Source: Mycobacterium marseillense (GTDB taxonomy: Bacteria; Actinomycetota; Actinomycetes; Mycobacteriales; Mycobacteriaceae). Taken from it: a stretch of 64,000 nucleotides of DNA. Each line of letters opens with the position of its first letter. The stretch's first letter is position 1. This document shows, in pieces, positions 31,279-40,676 of this stretch. The notes beneath the pieces are model-generated. The model saw only the letters and a list, made by a program, of their open reading frames with translations. It was not told the origin of the DNA and did no database searches. Location: assembly GCF_010731675.1 (NCBI RefSeq), contig NZ_AP022584.1:992001-1056000 (forward strand). Reading direction: 5' to 3'. A program made the translations under genes and the position numbers.

Positions 31279-32732
31279 CGGCGCCCGAAGAATGAGCCCT
31301 CACCCAGCTGCGTTCCGCTGGCGTAACCCTTGCCGTCCTGGGCGAGGTTGGACGCGCAGGCGCCGGCGGCGTACAGGCCGGGCACCACGGTGCCGTCGGC
31401 CCGTTGCACCTCGCCATCGACTGTCACCGCGAGGCCGCCGATCGTGAACCCCGAGTACATCGCGCGCCCGAGCGACAAATCGAACACCGCCCACGGGCCA
31501 TTGTCCTGCGGCGCGAGGAATTCCGGCTGCTTGTGGAAATCGGGATCCTCACCGGCGGCGGCGAACTCGTTGTAGCGGTCCAGCGTGGCCGCGAGGTTGC
31601 CGGCCGGGATGCCGAGCGCGGTTTCCATTTCCGCGATCGTCTCGTAACCGTCGAGGAACCGGATCAGCGGCATCGCCGGCATCTCGGTGTGTGCCTCGTC
31701 GACGATCAGGTATGCGGTCTGCTCGGGCTGCTCGAGCACGAACGCCGAAGTGCGCGAATGGTAGGAGTCCTCGGTGACGAAGCGCTTGCCCTCCTTGTTG
31801 ACGATGATGCCGGTCAGCAGGACCTCGGGCGGATAGGCCGCCGCGGTGATGAACAACTCGTCCATGTTCTTGGTGGCCCCGCCCGCCGAGACCCCCATCC
31901 GGATGGACAGGCCATCGTCGTTGGGGTTGCCCAGGATGTAGGGCGCCGCCAGGCCGTGATGCTTGGTGCGCCTTGGCTGACCCAAGGCGGGAGTGTGCTC
32001 GGCAACCATCTCCGTATTCATCGCGAACCCACCGGCCGCGATGATGACGGCCTTGGCCTTGATGGCCCCCGTCTCGGTGAAGTGCTTCCAGGCGACGCCG
32101 ACCACGGCGCCGTCGTCGTCCAGGACGAGGTTGGTCGCCCCCGTCTCGTAGCGGGTCTGCACGCCCAGCGCGTCGGCGCGTTTCACCAGGAGGTCGATGA
32201 CCATGGCCGCGCCGCCCAGCTCGCCGGGGACCGGCACGGAGTGCCCGCGCGGCGCGGGCTTGGCCCGCTCGCAGAAGGGCCAGACTTTTTCGTTGCCCGT
32301 GTAGCTGAGGCCCTCGGTGCCCGGCGGCACGACCACTTTGCCCGGGTAGTAGCTGCGCTCGAACTGAAAACCCAAGTCTTCCAGCCAGTTGAAATGCTCG
32401 ACGCTGCCGTCGCAGTAGGCGCGGATCTTGTCGAGTTCGGGCTCACGCGACACCTCGACGAGGTACTTGTACATCTCCTCGGCGGAGTCGTCCTGACCGG
32501 TGGCCTGCTGCACCGCGGTCCCGCCGCCGAGGTAAAAGTGGCCTCCCGCAAGCGAAGTGGTGCCGCCTGCTGCGGCCGCCCGTTCGAGTATCAGCACCTG
32601 CGCACCCTCGGCCGCCGCGCTGACCGCGGCGCAGCCGCCGGCGATGCCGAAGCCGATCACCAACACGTCGACCTCGTCGGACCACGACGTCACGTCGTTG
32701 GCACTGAGGGTTGCCGGGATCTCGGTGCTCAT
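31239..32732 (-). CDS. FAD-dependent oxidoreductase, 3-ketosteroid dehydrogenase-like (Rv1817-like)
   Basis: This flavoprotein of about 497 residues belongs to the fumarate reductase/KstD-like FAD-binding-2 family, like Rv1817. The dinucleotide motif is VDVLVIGFGIAGGCAAVSAAAEGAQVLILERA, followed by GGTTSLAGGHFYLGGGT; a late GLYAAGACASNLAQDGKGYASGTQLGEGSFFGRRAG closes the FAD site. The substrate is unknown; steroid or other ring dehydrogenation is possible. ATG 32732 is chosen with AGGAGGAG eight bases upstream. The C-terminal residues (AHAARRSAGA) are encoded by an intergenic repeat unit, so the tail is probably acquired. A VOC gene lies 49 bp upstream on the same strand. Confidence 0.82.
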   Translation of the reverse strand: MSTEIPATLSANDVTSWSDEVDVLVIGFGIAGGCAAVSAAAEGAQVLILERAAAAGGTTSLAGGHFYLGGGTAVQQATGQDDSAEEMYKYLVEVSREPELDKIRAYCDGSVEHFNWLEDLGFQFERSYYPGKVVVPPGTEGLSYTGNEKVWPFCERAKPAPRGHSVPVPGELGGAAMVIDLLVKRADALGVQTRYETGATNLVLDDDGAVVGVAWKHFTETGAIKAKAVIIAAGGFAMNTEMVAEHTPALGQPRRTKHHGLAAPYILGNPNDDGLSIRMGVSAGGATKNMDELFITAAAYPPEVLLTGIIVNKEGKRFVTEDSYHSRTSAFVLEQPEQTAYLIVDEAHTEMPAMPLIRFLDGYETIAEMETALGIPAGNLAATLDRYNEFAAAGEDPDFHKQPEFLAPQDNGPWAVFDLSLGRAMYSGFTIGGLAVTVDGEVQRADGTVVPGLYAAGACASNLAQDGKGYASGTQLGEGSFFGRRAGAHAARRSAGA

Positions 32733-32781
32733 TGGCGCCACTCCTCCTCATCGCTGCGCTCTGCATCGTCGCCGGCGCTGC

Positions 32782-33285
32782 TCATTGGTGCTGCTTTTGT
32801 TTGATGTAGTCGTAAAACGCCCTCATTTCGGGCGTGACGTACGCGAACTCCACGAACGGCACACCCGCCTGCGGCGCCGCGACGTAGGCGAACTGGATTC
32901 CGCCCGGCATCACGCCCTGCTGCACGACCGCGGCACCTCGCTCAGCGGCCTGAACCAACGCCGCGTCGAATTGCTCGGGGCTTTCGGCCTCCATGCAGAC
33001 GTGGTGCAAACCCGGACCGCACTCGCGCAAAAAGTCACTATAGATGTTCTCGCCGCGCACCGGTTGGATCAGCTCTAGCTGCATGTCGCCGAGGTAGCTC
33101 AGGGAGATGCTGGCGACGAAATCGGCGGGCGCGCCATGGTAGCTGCAGGCGTCCGGAGCAAAGTGCACGTCGGGAATGCGCACCCACTCCCGCACGCCTA
33201 ACAAGCCGGTGAGCGCCGTTTCTGTGGCGTCGAGGTCGGCGGTAACCCAGGCGATCTGCGTCGGGGATTCAACGGGAAGCGTCAT
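32782..33285 (-). CDS. VOC-family (glyoxalase/dioxygenase-fold) protein
   Basis: This 167-residue protein has the vicinal-oxygen-chelate fold: N-terminal QIAWVTADLDATETALTGLLGVREW, and metal-region elements MQLELIQPVRG and GPGLHHVCMEAESPEQFDAAL (HHVC), ending with VPFVEFAYVTPEMRAFYDYIKQKQHQ. Relatives are glyoxalases, methylmalonyl-CoA epimerases and extradiol-type enzymes; the substrate cannot be told. It lies 49 bp upstream of the flavoprotein gene on the same strand and may be its operon partner. It is not part of the M. tuberculosis Rv1816-Rv1817 junction as I remember it. Confidence 0.78.
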   Translation of the reverse strand: MTLPVESPTQIAWVTADLDATETALTGLLGVREWVRIPDVHFAPDACSYHGAPADFVASISLSYLGDMQLELIQPVRGENIYSDFLRECGPGLHHVCMEAESPEQFDAALVQAAERGAAVVQQGVMPGGIQFAYVAAPQAGVPFVEFAYVTPEMRAFYDYIKQKQHQ

Positions 33286-33417
33286 CGCCTCGCAGAATAG
33301 TCCAGCCGCCGGGCGGCCAGAAAGGGGCCGAACGACTTTGCCGTGCCGAGCCCTTCCGCGCCAGAAATCCCGGGGTGAACACGTTCTAATTCCGCATCGT
33401 CGATGACCCTCGCGGCA

Positions 33418-34119
33418 TCAGTGTTGGCTCAGCACGTCCACCAGCAGCCGGACCTGGGTGTCGAAGATCGCTTCCGGGTCGGTGAGGGTGTCCGCGCCGT
33501 ATTGCCCGAACACCTCGAGGCTGATCGCACCGAGCACACCGGCCCATAGCAAGAAGCACTTGGTAAGCACCTGATCATCGCCGGGGAAGCCGAATTCGTG
33601 CCGGATCCGTTCGAAGTCCGACGACATCGGTTGTGGCGCAAGATCATTGGTCAGCCGGATGTCCCCGGTCGCTATTCCGGCCGCGACGGCGTCGAACAGC
33701 GCGGCGACGACCCGGGTGCCGACGGCGATCGTGCGCTCCGGGGGTGCGTGATATCCCGGGACCGGGCTGCCGTACAGCAGTGCCCAGCACGCCGGGTGCG
33801 CGACGGCCCACCGCCGGGTCGCCCGCGCGATGGCGATGACGTCGTCGCTCCACAGTTCCCCCACGGTTTCGCGGGCGCATTCGACGGTGTCGGCCAGGTC
33901 GGAATAGGCGTCGACCAGCAGCAGGGTGAGCAGCTCGTCGCGGCTGGAGACGTAGCGGTACACCGCCGAGGACACCATGCCCAGGTCACGGGCTATCGCG
34001 CGCACCGATAATCCGCCCGCGCCGCGCTCGACGAGCTGGCGGCGACCGAGTTCGATGATGCGCGCCTCGATCTGCTCGCGTGACTCCCGGCGTTTGCCCA
34101 CGCGGTCAGTCTGACACAA
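33418..34119 (-). CDS. TetR-family regulator (Rv1816-like)
   Basis: This 233-residue TetR regulator is like Rv1816 (234 aa). The helix-turn-helix is IELGRRQLVERGAGGLSVRAIARDLGMVSSAVYRYVSSRDELL. The C-terminal TetR_C_13-like domain includes WALLYGSPVPGYHAPPERT. The open frame begins with TTG at 34119, which matches the length of Rv1816; GTG at 34101 is the alternative. It is divergent from a deazaflavin oxidoreductase gene, with a perfect palindrome (34173-34189) between them that is a likely autoregulatory operator. Confidence 0.85.
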   Translation of the reverse strand: MCQTDRVGKRRESREQIEARIIELGRRQLVERGAGGLSVRAIARDLGMVSSAVYRYVSSRDELLTLLLVDAYSDLADTVECARETVGELWSDDVIAIARATRRWAVAHPACWALLYGSPVPGYHAPPERTIAVGTRVVAALFDAVAAGIATGDIRLTNDLAPQPMSSDFERIRHEFGFPGDDQVLTKCFLLWAGVLGAISLEVFGQYGADTLTDPEAIFDTQVRLLVDVLSQH

Positions 34120-34172
34120 CCGAGAACACTGCTCTTGATTTCCGGGCCGGGTTGTGGCAGCTTCAACGGAAG

Positions 34173-34189
34173 AGAGAGCGCCGCTCTCT
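34173..34189. promoter_or_regulatory. Perfect palindrome, TetR operator candidate
   Basis: AGAGAGCG-C-CGCTCTCT is a perfect 8-1-8 dyad in the 105-bp divergent gap. It is 35 bp upstream of the deazaflavin gene and 54 bp from the TetR start, placed to control both. Confidence 0.65.
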
Positions 34190-34224
34190 AAAGATCCGAC
34201 GAAAATTCGCCGAGAGGACCCGCC

Positions 34225-34671
34225 ATGTCCACGCGTTATGAGGAGCCGAACCGGGCCGCTCGCGCGGCCAACGTCGCGATCCGCTGGCTTGCCGACGCCG
34301 GGATCAGCATCGCCGGGACCCGCGCGTTACGCGTTCGCGGCCGCAAGACCGGCAAGCAGCGCGCGGTCGTGATCAACCTCCTGCGCGTGGACGGCGTGGA
34401 CTACCTGGTCTCACCGCGCGGCAATACCCAGTGGGCCCGCAACGTCCGGGCCGCGGCTGTCGTCGAGCTGGGCCCGCGCTGGCGCCGGCAACGTGTTCGG
34501 GCCAGCGAGGTCGACGACACGGTCAAGCCCGAACTGCTGAGGCGTTACCTGGGGCGGTGGTACTGGCAGGTCAAGGATTACGTCGCCGGGCTGACACCGG
34601 ACAGTAGCGACGAGCAGTTGCGCGCCGCGGCGCCCACGATTCCGGTGTTCGCGCTGACCAAGTCGAGCTGA
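34225..34671 (+). CDS. Deazaflavin (F420)-dependent nitroreductase-family protein
   Basis: This 148-residue protein is of the Ddn/FDOR split-barrel family. It shows LADAGISIAGTRALRVRGRKTGKQRAVVINLLRVDGVDYLVSPRGNTQWARNVRAA, a typical F420-binding pattern (RKTG and W-RNVRAA), and a C-terminal LRAAAPTIPVFAL. Members use reduced F420 to reduce quinones, nitro-compounds or biliverdin. It is divergent from a TetR gene and probably controlled by it. It is convergent with the serine protease gene (10-bp gap). It has no counterpart between Rv1815 and Rv1816 in M. tuberculosis that I recall. Confidence 0.85.
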   Translation: MSTRYEEPNRAARAANVAIRWLADAGISIAGTRALRVRGRKTGKQRAVVINLLRVDGVDYLVSPRGNTQWARNVRAAAVVELGPRWRRQRVRASEVDDTVKPELLRRYLGRWYWQVKDYVAGLTPDSSDEQLRAAAPTIPVFALTKSS

Positions 34672-34681
34672 CAGGACCCGC

Positions 34682-35359
34682 CTACCGGACGTTGTCTCGC
34701 ACCCCGAGGTCTTGGCGAACCTCCTCCGACGTGGCCCGCCACGACACCGCCGCGGGATAGTCCCCCCAGACGCTGTTGAAGATGCCGACCAACTGTCCCG
34801 GGCCGCCATTGGGCGCCAGATACACCGGCCCGCCGGAATCCCCGTTGTGGCTCTGCACGCCGTTGGTCATGGTGAACCAGCCGTTGTTCACGCTCTGCAC
34901 CGTGCCGCAGGTTTCGCCGGTGATCACGCCGTAATGGCAGATCGGCTGACCGGGCGTCAGTGCCGGCGCGGGGTCGGAGACCAGCGGACGACCGCCCGGC
35001 AGGACGTTGTTCGCCGTGACGTCGTTGTCCAGCACGATCGCCTCGTAGTCGCTGATCACCTGGCTCGTGGACACCGTCGTCCCGCTGGGGGTGTTGTCCC
35101 GGAATGCGGCCAGGCGGCCGATGACGGTCCCGCCCCGGTCCGTGACCACTCCGCCCCCGCCCCGGCAGTGGCCCGCGGTGAAGGCGATCTTCAGGCTGGG
35201 GTCGACATACCCCAACGTGCAGACGCGGTTGTCCTGGCGGATCTCCATGCCCGGATACACCAGGACGTCGGCCTTTGCGGGCGCAGCGGGCAGCGAGGAG
35301 GCGAGCGCGGCGACAGTAACCGACGCGGCGAATGCGCGGGTTGCCAGGCGATGCACCAT
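34682..35359 (-). CDS. Secreted chymotrypsin-like serine protease (Rv1815-like)
   Basis: This 225-residue protein has an N-terminal Sec signal peptide (about 1-30, ending LPAAPAKA). The catalytic triad is visible: His64 in FTAGHCRGG, Asp104 in ISDYEAIVL, and Ser175 in [11 protein letters not shown]. Paired cysteines (Cys47/Cys65 and Cys141/Cys151) fit disulfides. It is like Rv1815 (221 aa). It probably acts outside the membrane; the substrate is unknown. Its upstream region carries a perfect palindrome at 35399-35413. Confidence 0.85.
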   Translation of the reverse strand: MVHRLATRAFAASVTVAALASSLPAAPAKADVLVYPGMEIRQDNRVCTLGYVDPSLKIAFTAGHCRGGGGVVTDRGGTVIGRLAAFRDNTPSGTTVSTSQVISDYEAIVLDNDVTANNVLPGGRPLVSDPAPALTPGQPICHYGVITGETCGTVQSVNNGWFTMTNGVQSHNGDSGGPVYLAPNGGPGQLVGIFNSVWGDYPAAVSWRATSEEVRQDLGVRDNVR

Positions 35360-35398
35360 GAACTCCGATCCATCGGGCGGATACCGACGGGAGGTCGA

Positions 35399-35413
35399 GG
35401 TTACGGCGTAACC
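35399..35413. promoter_or_regulatory. Palindrome upstream of the serine protease gene
   Basis: GGTTACG-G-CGTAACC is a perfect 7-1-7 dyad 40 bp upstream of the protease start and 41 bp past the end of the desaturase gene. It is a candidate operator; no binder is suggested by the sequence. Confidence 0.45.
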
Positions 35414-35453
35414 GTCCTCCCCGTTCAGCTTTTCGCGCCGCGCAGCGCCGATG

Positions 35454-36338
35454 TTACAGAGAGGTCACGAGCGAGGCGGTGGCCTCGGTTCGACCAGCGG
35501 CGCGCGGCGCCCAGCCGGGCGGGCCGAACACGTAGCCCAACCGGTCCCTCAGCCGGTTCGCCGTGCGCCAGTCGCGGGCGATCGCGACGTATTCGCGCGT
35601 CTGCAGCTTCCAGATGTTGAAGGTGTCGACCTGCTTCGTCAGGCCGTAGAGCGGGCGGAACAGCTCGGGCTGGAAGGTGCCGAACAGCCGGTCCCAGATG
35701 ATGAAGATGCCGCCGTAGTTTTTATCGAGGTACACCTTGTCCATTCCGTGGTGCACCCGGTGATGCGACGGTGTGTTGAAGACGAACTCGAAGGGCCGCG
35801 GCATCTTGTCGATGCGCTCGGTGTGGATCCAGAACTGGTAGATCAAGTTCACCGAGAAGGCGAAAAACACCATCCAGGGTGGAATTCCCAACAGCGGCAA
35901 CGGAATCCACATCAAGATCTCGCCGCTGTTGTTCCATTTCTGGCGCAGCGCGGTGGCGAAGTTGTAGTACTCGCTGGAGTGGTGGGCCTGGTGCGTCGCC
36001 CAGATCAACCGCACCCGGTGGGCGGTCCGGTGGTAGGCGTAGTACAGCAGGTCCACGCCGAGAATCGCGATCACCCAGGTGTACCAGCGGGTCGCCGAAA
36101 GGTGCCACGGCGCAACGTAGGCATAGATGGCGGCATAGCCGAGCAGGGCGAGGGTCTTCCAGGCGGCGGTGGTCGCCACCGACACCAGCCCCATCGAGAT
36201 GCTGGTCAGCGAGTCGCGGGCGCGGTGCGCCCCCGAGGCCGGGCGCGCCTCGAGGTGTTCCAGTTTGCGGGCGGCGGTCCATTCGAGGGTCAGCAGCAAC
36301 AGGAAGAACGGAACGGCGACCAGCACGGGGTCCCGCAT
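35454..36338 (-). CDS. erg3: Sterol desaturase / fatty acid hydroxylase family protein (Erg3-like)
   Basis: This is a di-iron membrane enzyme of about 294 residues, like Rv1814 (300 aa). The three His boxes are HRTAH, HQAHH and HRVHH. Hydrophobic segments surround the first ([43 protein letters not shown]). It is annotated as C-5 sterol desaturase by homology, but mycobacteria make no ergosterol, so the real lipid substrate is unknown. ATG 36338 begins the conserved [12 protein letters not shown]; a GTG at 36380 would add 14 residues. mgtC ends 73 bp upstream on the same strand. Confidence 0.85.
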   Translation of the reverse strand: MRDPVLVAVPFFLLLLTLEWTAARKLEHLEARPASGAHRARDSLTSISMGLVSVATTAAWKTLALLGYAAIYAYVAPWHLSATRWYTWVIAILGVDLLYYAYHRTAHRVRLIWATHQAHHSSEYYNFATALRQKWNNSGEILMWIPLPLLGIPPWMVFFAFSVNLIYQFWIHTERIDKMPRPFEFVFNTPSHHRVHHGMDKVYLDKNYGGIFIIWDRLFGTFQPELFRPLYGLTKQVDTFNIWKLQTREYVAIARDWRTANRLRDRLGYVFGPPGWAPRAAGRTEATASLVTSL

Positions 36339-36411
36339 CTGCGGGGGCAGCGCGGACACGAAGCCGGAAAGGGCACTCACACAGGTAAGACTACGACGTA
36401 CACCGCGACGC

Positions 36412-37128
36412 TCAGCGACGATCGTCGGACTGCACGTCGTTCCCGGCGTACCACTGGACCGCCCGCACTCCGGGCAGCAGGGAGAGCTCCGCCACCAGGC
36501 GCTCCAGCCGGGCCGGGGCGTCACCATCCATCAGCAGGTGGGCGGTCAAGGTGATCTCGTCGTCGGCCGGGTGGCCCGTGTGGATCCCGCGAAGCGTGAT
36601 GTCATTGCCGCCGGCATGCTGGACGATTTGGGCGCGCGCGTATTTCTCGTGCTTGGGGCGGGAGACCACCTGCACCAGATAAGGCAGCAGGCTTTCGTCT
36701 TCGTCGGCACTGTTGTCGCGGTCGATCAACCGGCCCAGCGGACGCCCCAGCACGTGAATGCCGATGACCGTGCCGGTGCCGATCAACGCGAAGACCAGAT
36801 GCCCGGACGCGGCCAGCACGCCGATGGCCGCCGAGCACCACAGGGTGGCGGCGGTGTTGAGGCCCCGGACGTTGACGCCCTCTCGCAGGATCACGCCACC
36901 GCCGAGGAAGCCGATACCGGACACCACATAGGAGGCGACCCGGGTGGGGCTGGAATCCGACGTGGCCGCCGCGTACAGGACGAACAGCGTCGCGCCTCCG
37001 GCCACCAGCGCGTTGGTGCGCAGGCCGGCCCGGCGGGCCCGCCACTGCCGCTCCAGGCCGATCAGTGCGCCGCACCCCACGCCGACGCCGAGGCGTAGCG
37101 CGAAATCGACGGCGCTCATCGTTTCCAC
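36412..37128 (-). CDS. mgtC: MgtC-family membrane protein
   Basis: This 238-residue protein is like Rv1811 MgtC (234 aa). The N-terminal MgtC/SapB membrane domain (about 8-150) has LRLGVGVGCGALIGLERQWRARRAGLRTNALV, the diagnostic VVSGIGFLGGGVILREGVNVRGLNTAATLWCSAAIGVLAASG, and a later helix. A soluble ACT-like C-terminal domain follows (about 160-235). MgtC supports growth in low Mg2+ and in macrophages and can modulate the F1Fo ATPase. GTG 37128 is chosen with AAGGAG six bases upstream; an ATG three codons on is possible. It lies downstream of the PPE array, whose upstream end carries an M-box. Confidence 0.9.
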   Translation of the reverse strand: METMSAVDFALRLGVGVGCGALIGLERQWRARRAGLRTNALVAGGATLFVLYAAATSDSSPTRVASYVVSGIGFLGGGVILREGVNVRGLNTAATLWCSAAIGVLAASGHLVFALIGTGTVIGIHVLGRPLGRLIDRDNSADEDESLLPYLVQVVSRPKHEKYARAQIVQHAGGNDITLRGIHTGHPADDEITLTAHLLMDGDAPARLERLVAELSLLPGVRAVQWYAGNDVQSDDRR

Positions 37129-37250
37129 GACACGCTCCTTCCCGGATGGCAGACGGCGAAGGGAGCTAACCAAATCCGGGTTAACCGCAAGTGGAGCCCA
37201 ACCGAACCGCTGGCGTCGGGCGTCTTCCCCGGCGGGCGGCGAGTCTCAGG

Positions 37251-37568
37251 CTAACCGGCCTTGGGGGCGATGTGGTGCGGGCAGTAGGCGCTCGATGCGA
37301 GTGCCGCGAATTTGGCGGCGGCGTCCATCGTCATGCCGGGGTTCTGGTCCTTGATGTCGCTGACGACCTGCAAACCGGTTTCGCCCCGGCCCATCAACCC
37401 GCATACGGCTTTGGCGGATGTGATGACTTGGCTGGGGTTGCTGTAGGTGATGCCGGAGTTGCTGAGGTTGGCCAAAAACGCCGCATCGTCGCCCTCGGGC
37501 TCGGCGTGCGCGGGCGCCGCGAAACCGATCACTGCGACGGCGCCGAGCAGCGCAACGAGATTTTTCAT
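37251..37568 (-). CDS. DUF732 secreted protein (Rv1810-like)
   Basis: This 105-residue protein has a Sec signal peptide (MKNLVALLGAVAVIGFAAPAHA, about 22 residues) and a DUF732 domain with ITYSNPSQVITSAKAVCGLMGRGE and a C-terminal SAYCPHH. The two Cys probably form a disulfide. Its ATG overlaps the stop of the PPE33-like gene (ATGA), so the two are coupled. DUF732 proteins are small exported mycobacterial proteins of unknown role. Two paralogs lie at 40677 and 41102. Confidence 0.85.
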   Translation of the reverse strand: MKNLVALLGAVAVIGFAAPAHAEPEGDDAAFLANLSNSGITYSNPSQVITSAKAVCGLMGRGETGLQVVSDIKDQNPGMTMDAAAKFAALASSAYCPHHIAPKAG

Positions 37569-38965
37569 GCCGATCCCGCCTTTCCGAGGCCGTCGGGCAC
37601 GGTCATTTTGGGCTTGTCTCCGCTGGACACGTGCACCGCATGGATGCCGGGCTTTTTCGACAGGCGGTCGAGCAGATCGTCGAGTCCGGCCTTGTCGACG
37701 TTCCAGTGCTGCACGGCTTCCGGTTGCTTTTGCAGCTTGGCGATGACGTCGTCGAGTTTGACGGGCTCGGCGGGCGTCGCCGCTCCCCCGGCGCGGGCCC
37801 GGACGCCCCGGGCGCTGACGACGTGCGGCGTGACGGAGCCGAGAGCTCCTCCGGTCAGGCTTCCCAGTGCCATCTGGCCGAGCAGGCTGCCCGGGATTCC
37901 GGCCGCGGGCGCCGCGGCGATGCCGGCGCTCGGCGCCAGGCCGCTGGCCAACCGGATGGCCGGGGTCGCCGACGCCCACGTCGGCGGCACCGATAGCTTG
38001 CCCACCACGTTCGCCTCGCCCATGCCTGCCGATGCCGCGCTGGTCAGCCCCGCGCCGGCCGACCGCATGCCGAGCCCGGCTCCCAGCGCGGACTTCGGGA
38101 TGTCCATGCCCTCGACGGGCAGGTTGTAGAAGTATTTGAACTCCGTCATGGCGAGGTTGAACGGGGCCAGGGCTTCGCTGGCTACCGTGTTGAACCGGCC
38201 GATGTCGGCGAGGATCCCGAAGGTGTTCTGCCATGTCGTGCCCGCCAGGGGGGACCCGGTCAGGGTGTTGAGCACCTGGTCCCAGAACTCCATGTAACCG
38301 CGGGACGCGTTGCCGATGGCCTCGAGCAAGTCGCTGATGATGCCCGAGGGTGGGGCCGCCGCGTCCGCGGCCGTGGCGCTGGCGCTCGCCACGCCGGTGG
38401 CCTCGCCCAGCGCGGCCGCCTGGGCGGCGATCCCCGTCTGGTTGGTGGTCTGCGGTGGCTCGGGGAACGGCGCCAGCCGCGTGGCGGCCGCGGACGCGCT
38501 GGCGTAGGCGTACATCGCGGCGGCGTCCTGGGCCCACATTTCCCCGTATTCGGCCTCGGTGGCGGCGATCGCGGCGGTGTTCTGCCCGAAAACGTTGGTA
38601 GCCAACAGCGTTGCGAGCCGGACACGGTTGGCCGCGATCTCGGGTGGCGGCACCACCGCCGCGAACGCGCTCTCGTAGGCGCCCGCGGCCGCCGTGGCTT
38701 GGACGGCCGCCGTCTTAGCCTGCGCCGACGTCGCCGACATCCACGCCACGTACGGCGCGGCCGCGGCGGCCATGGCGGCGGCAGACGGGCCGGCCCACGC
38801 CTCGCTGGCCAGACCCTCGACAATCGACCCGTAGGACGACGCCGTGGACTGCAGTTCGGCCGCCAGCGCGTCCCACGCCGCGGCGGCCGCCAGCATCGGT
38901 CCCACCCCCGGACCCGTGTACATCTGGCCGGAGGTGATTTCGGGGGGCTGGAGCGCGAACGTCAT
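37565..38965 (-). CDS. PPE protein, PPE-SVP subfamily (PPE33-like)
   Basis: This 466-residue protein is close in length to M. tuberculosis PPE33 (468 aa). The PPE domain begins MTFALQPPEITSGQMYTGPG and contains the EspG-binding and PE-binding helices (to about 175). The SVP motif is GKLSVPPTW. The C-terminus has an extra module, KLQKQPEAVQHWNVDKAGL followed by KKPGIHAVHV, shared with the PPE at 41487. ATG 38965 is chosen because it starts the PPE motif at the usual distance and follows GGGAAGG by 8 bases. It is exported by ESX-5, as family members are, and ends in an ATGA overlap with a DUF732 gene. Confidence 0.85.
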   Translation of the reverse strand: MTFALQPPEITSGQMYTGPGVGPMLAAAAAWDALAAELQSTASSYGSIVEGLASEAWAGPSAAAMAAAAAPYVAWMSATSAQAKTAAVQATAAAGAYESAFAAVVPPPEIAANRVRLATLLATNVFGQNTAAIAATEAEYGEMWAQDAAAMYAYASASAAATRLAPFPEPPQTTNQTGIAAQAAALGEATGVASASATAADAAAPPSGIISDLLEAIGNASRGYMEFWDQVLNTLTGSPLAGTTWQNTFGILADIGRFNTVASEALAPFNLAMTEFKYFYNLPVEGMDIPKSALGAGLGMRSAGAGLTSAASAGMGEANVVGKLSVPPTWASATPAIRLASGLAPSAGIAAAPAAGIPGSLLGQMALGSLTGGALGSVTPHVVSARGVRARAGGAATPAEPVKLDDVIAKLQKQPEAVQHWNVDKAGLDDLLDRLSKKPGIHAVHVSSGDKPKMTVPDGLGKAGSA

Positions 38966-39134
38966 CGGCATGGCCTTCCCGCGCCCGTCGGGCCGATGGC
39001 CGCCACGGACCGACCGGGGGTGCTGGCAAACATCCCGTGCCTCGCCGGCGTTTGCGGCGGTGAGGTCACAGGAGACATTGGTCGTTCCCCCCGGTCGGGT
39101 GCGGCGATGCCAGTGGTGTCATGTCGAACGCCCA

Positions 39135-40379
39135 TCAATCCGCCGGCACCACGATGATCGTGGCGGTGGTCGCGACGCCATCGGCGGCCGCTGCGGCGAC
39201 GCCGGTCGTGCCGTTGCTGACGGTGCGCACGCCCGCGCCCGCGAGCGCGCGTCCGGCCACACTCGCCATGGCCATCTCGCCGAACATGGCCCCGTGCGAC
39301 GTGGCGGTCATCGCCGGGACGGCGCCCAAGCTCGCGCCCGGCAGTACCGAGGCGACCGTTCTCATCACGGGCGCGGCCGTGGCCCAGCCCTGCGGGACCG
39401 ACAGCGACCCGACCAGGGTCGCGCGGCCCATCGACCCGGCCACGCCCCCGATCTCTGGTGTCACCGCGGAGACGTAGCCGCCCCGCAGCGGCGCCAGCGG
39501 CGACAATCCCCCGGCGATGTCCTTCCCACCGCCAAGCAGTTCGGCCACGCCCGGCACGTTTTGGGCTACACCGAGGGGCTGGAGGGCAAACAGGAACCAG
39601 CCGCCGGGCACGATGAGAGCCCCGATGGGGCTGTAAGCGCCGGTGACGGCGGCGAAAAAGGGGCGCAGCGCGGCCGTGATGGGATAGATCGCTTCGATGA
39701 TCGATGCCGCCGGCGTCGCCGCCGCTGCCGACGGGGTCGTCGCCAGGCCTTGCAGCATCGTCGGCGTCACGTTGATCAGCTCCGACAGCTGGGATGGGAT
39801 GTCCGAGGCGGCACCTTGCGCGATCGCTGCGGATTGCCTTGCCGCCGCGGACGAATCGGTGGTCTGCGGTGGCTCGGTGAACGGCGTCAGCTGTGTGGCC
39901 GCGGCCGACGAGGCGGCGTAGGCGTACATCGCGACGGCATCCTGGGCCCACATTTCGGCGTACTCGGCTTCGGCCGCCGCGATGGCCGCGGTGTTCTGGC
40001 CGATGATGTTTGTGGCGATCAGCGTCATCAACAGGCTGCGGTTGGCGGCGATCACCGGTGGGGGCACCGTCGCGGCGAACGCGGTCTCGTAGGCTGCGGC
40101 GGCGAGCCCGGCCTGCGTCGCCACCTGCTCCGCCTGCGCGGCCGTCGTCGTGGCCCACGCCACGTAAGGTGCGGCCGCGGCACTCATCGCCGTCGCTGCC
40201 GGTCCCAGCCAGGACCCCACGGTCATGCCGGCGATCGCCGAGCTGTAGGCCGCCGCATAGGAATACAGTTCGGCTCCCAGCGCATCCCATGCCGCGGCGG
40301 CCGCCAGCAAGGGTCCCGATCCGGCCCCCACGTACATCCGTCCTGAATTGACCTCTGGCGGCAGCGCCCCGAAGTCCAC
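39135..40379 (-). CDS. PPE protein, PPE-SVP subfamily (PPE25/27-like, IIVVPAD end)
   Basis: This 414-residue protein begins [20 protein letters not shown] from GTG 40379, seven bases after GGGAGG. The SVP motif is GSLSVPQGW. The C-terminus ends [11 protein letters not shown], as in the PPE25/PPE27-type proteins. EspG5 recognition helices are present in the N-terminal domain, which ends near [17 protein letters not shown]. No PE gene is adjacent upstream; the 237 bp before the next gene (40440-40676) hold an AT-richer promoter-like region only. The exact ortholog is uncertain. Confidence 0.82.
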   Translation of the reverse strand: MDFGALPPEVNSGRMYVGAGSGPLLAAAAAWDALGAELYSYAAAYSSAIAGMTVGSWLGPAATAMSAAAAPYVAWATTTAAQAEQVATQAGLAAAAYETAFAATVPPPVIAANRSLLMTLIATNIIGQNTAAIAAAEAEYAEMWAQDAVAMYAYAASSAAATQLTPFTEPPQTTDSSAAARQSAAIAQGAASDIPSQLSELINVTPTMLQGLATTPSAAAATPAASIIEAIYPITAALRPFFAAVTGAYSPIGALIVPGGWFLFALQPLGVAQNVPGVAELLGGGKDIAGGLSPLAPLRGGYVSAVTPEIGGVAGSMGRATLVGSLSVPQGWATAAPVMRTVASVLPGASLGAVPAMTATSHGAMFGEMAMASVAGRALAGAGVRTVSNGTTGVAAAAADGVATTATIIVVPAD

Positions 40380-40676
40380 CCGTCGCCTCCCGTCCTGCTC
40401 TGGTGCCAGGGTAGGGACGAACATGGGGCCATTTCGCAAATGAGCTGCGGCTCAAATGGAATTCATGAGATTTGCCGGTGGAGCATATGTATATTCCATG
40501 TGTTTTACCGGCAGCGCTCTAACGCGTCGTGCGACTGAGAAATTCTCAGGATCCGCATGGGGGGCGCAATCAGCTGACCTGTGGACCGAGTGGGTTCCAT
40601 GCGTGGCCGGGCAATGTACTTCGAGCGCAATGTATTTCAGGTGCCCTCGGCCGCACCGTCGCCATGGGCTACGGAG

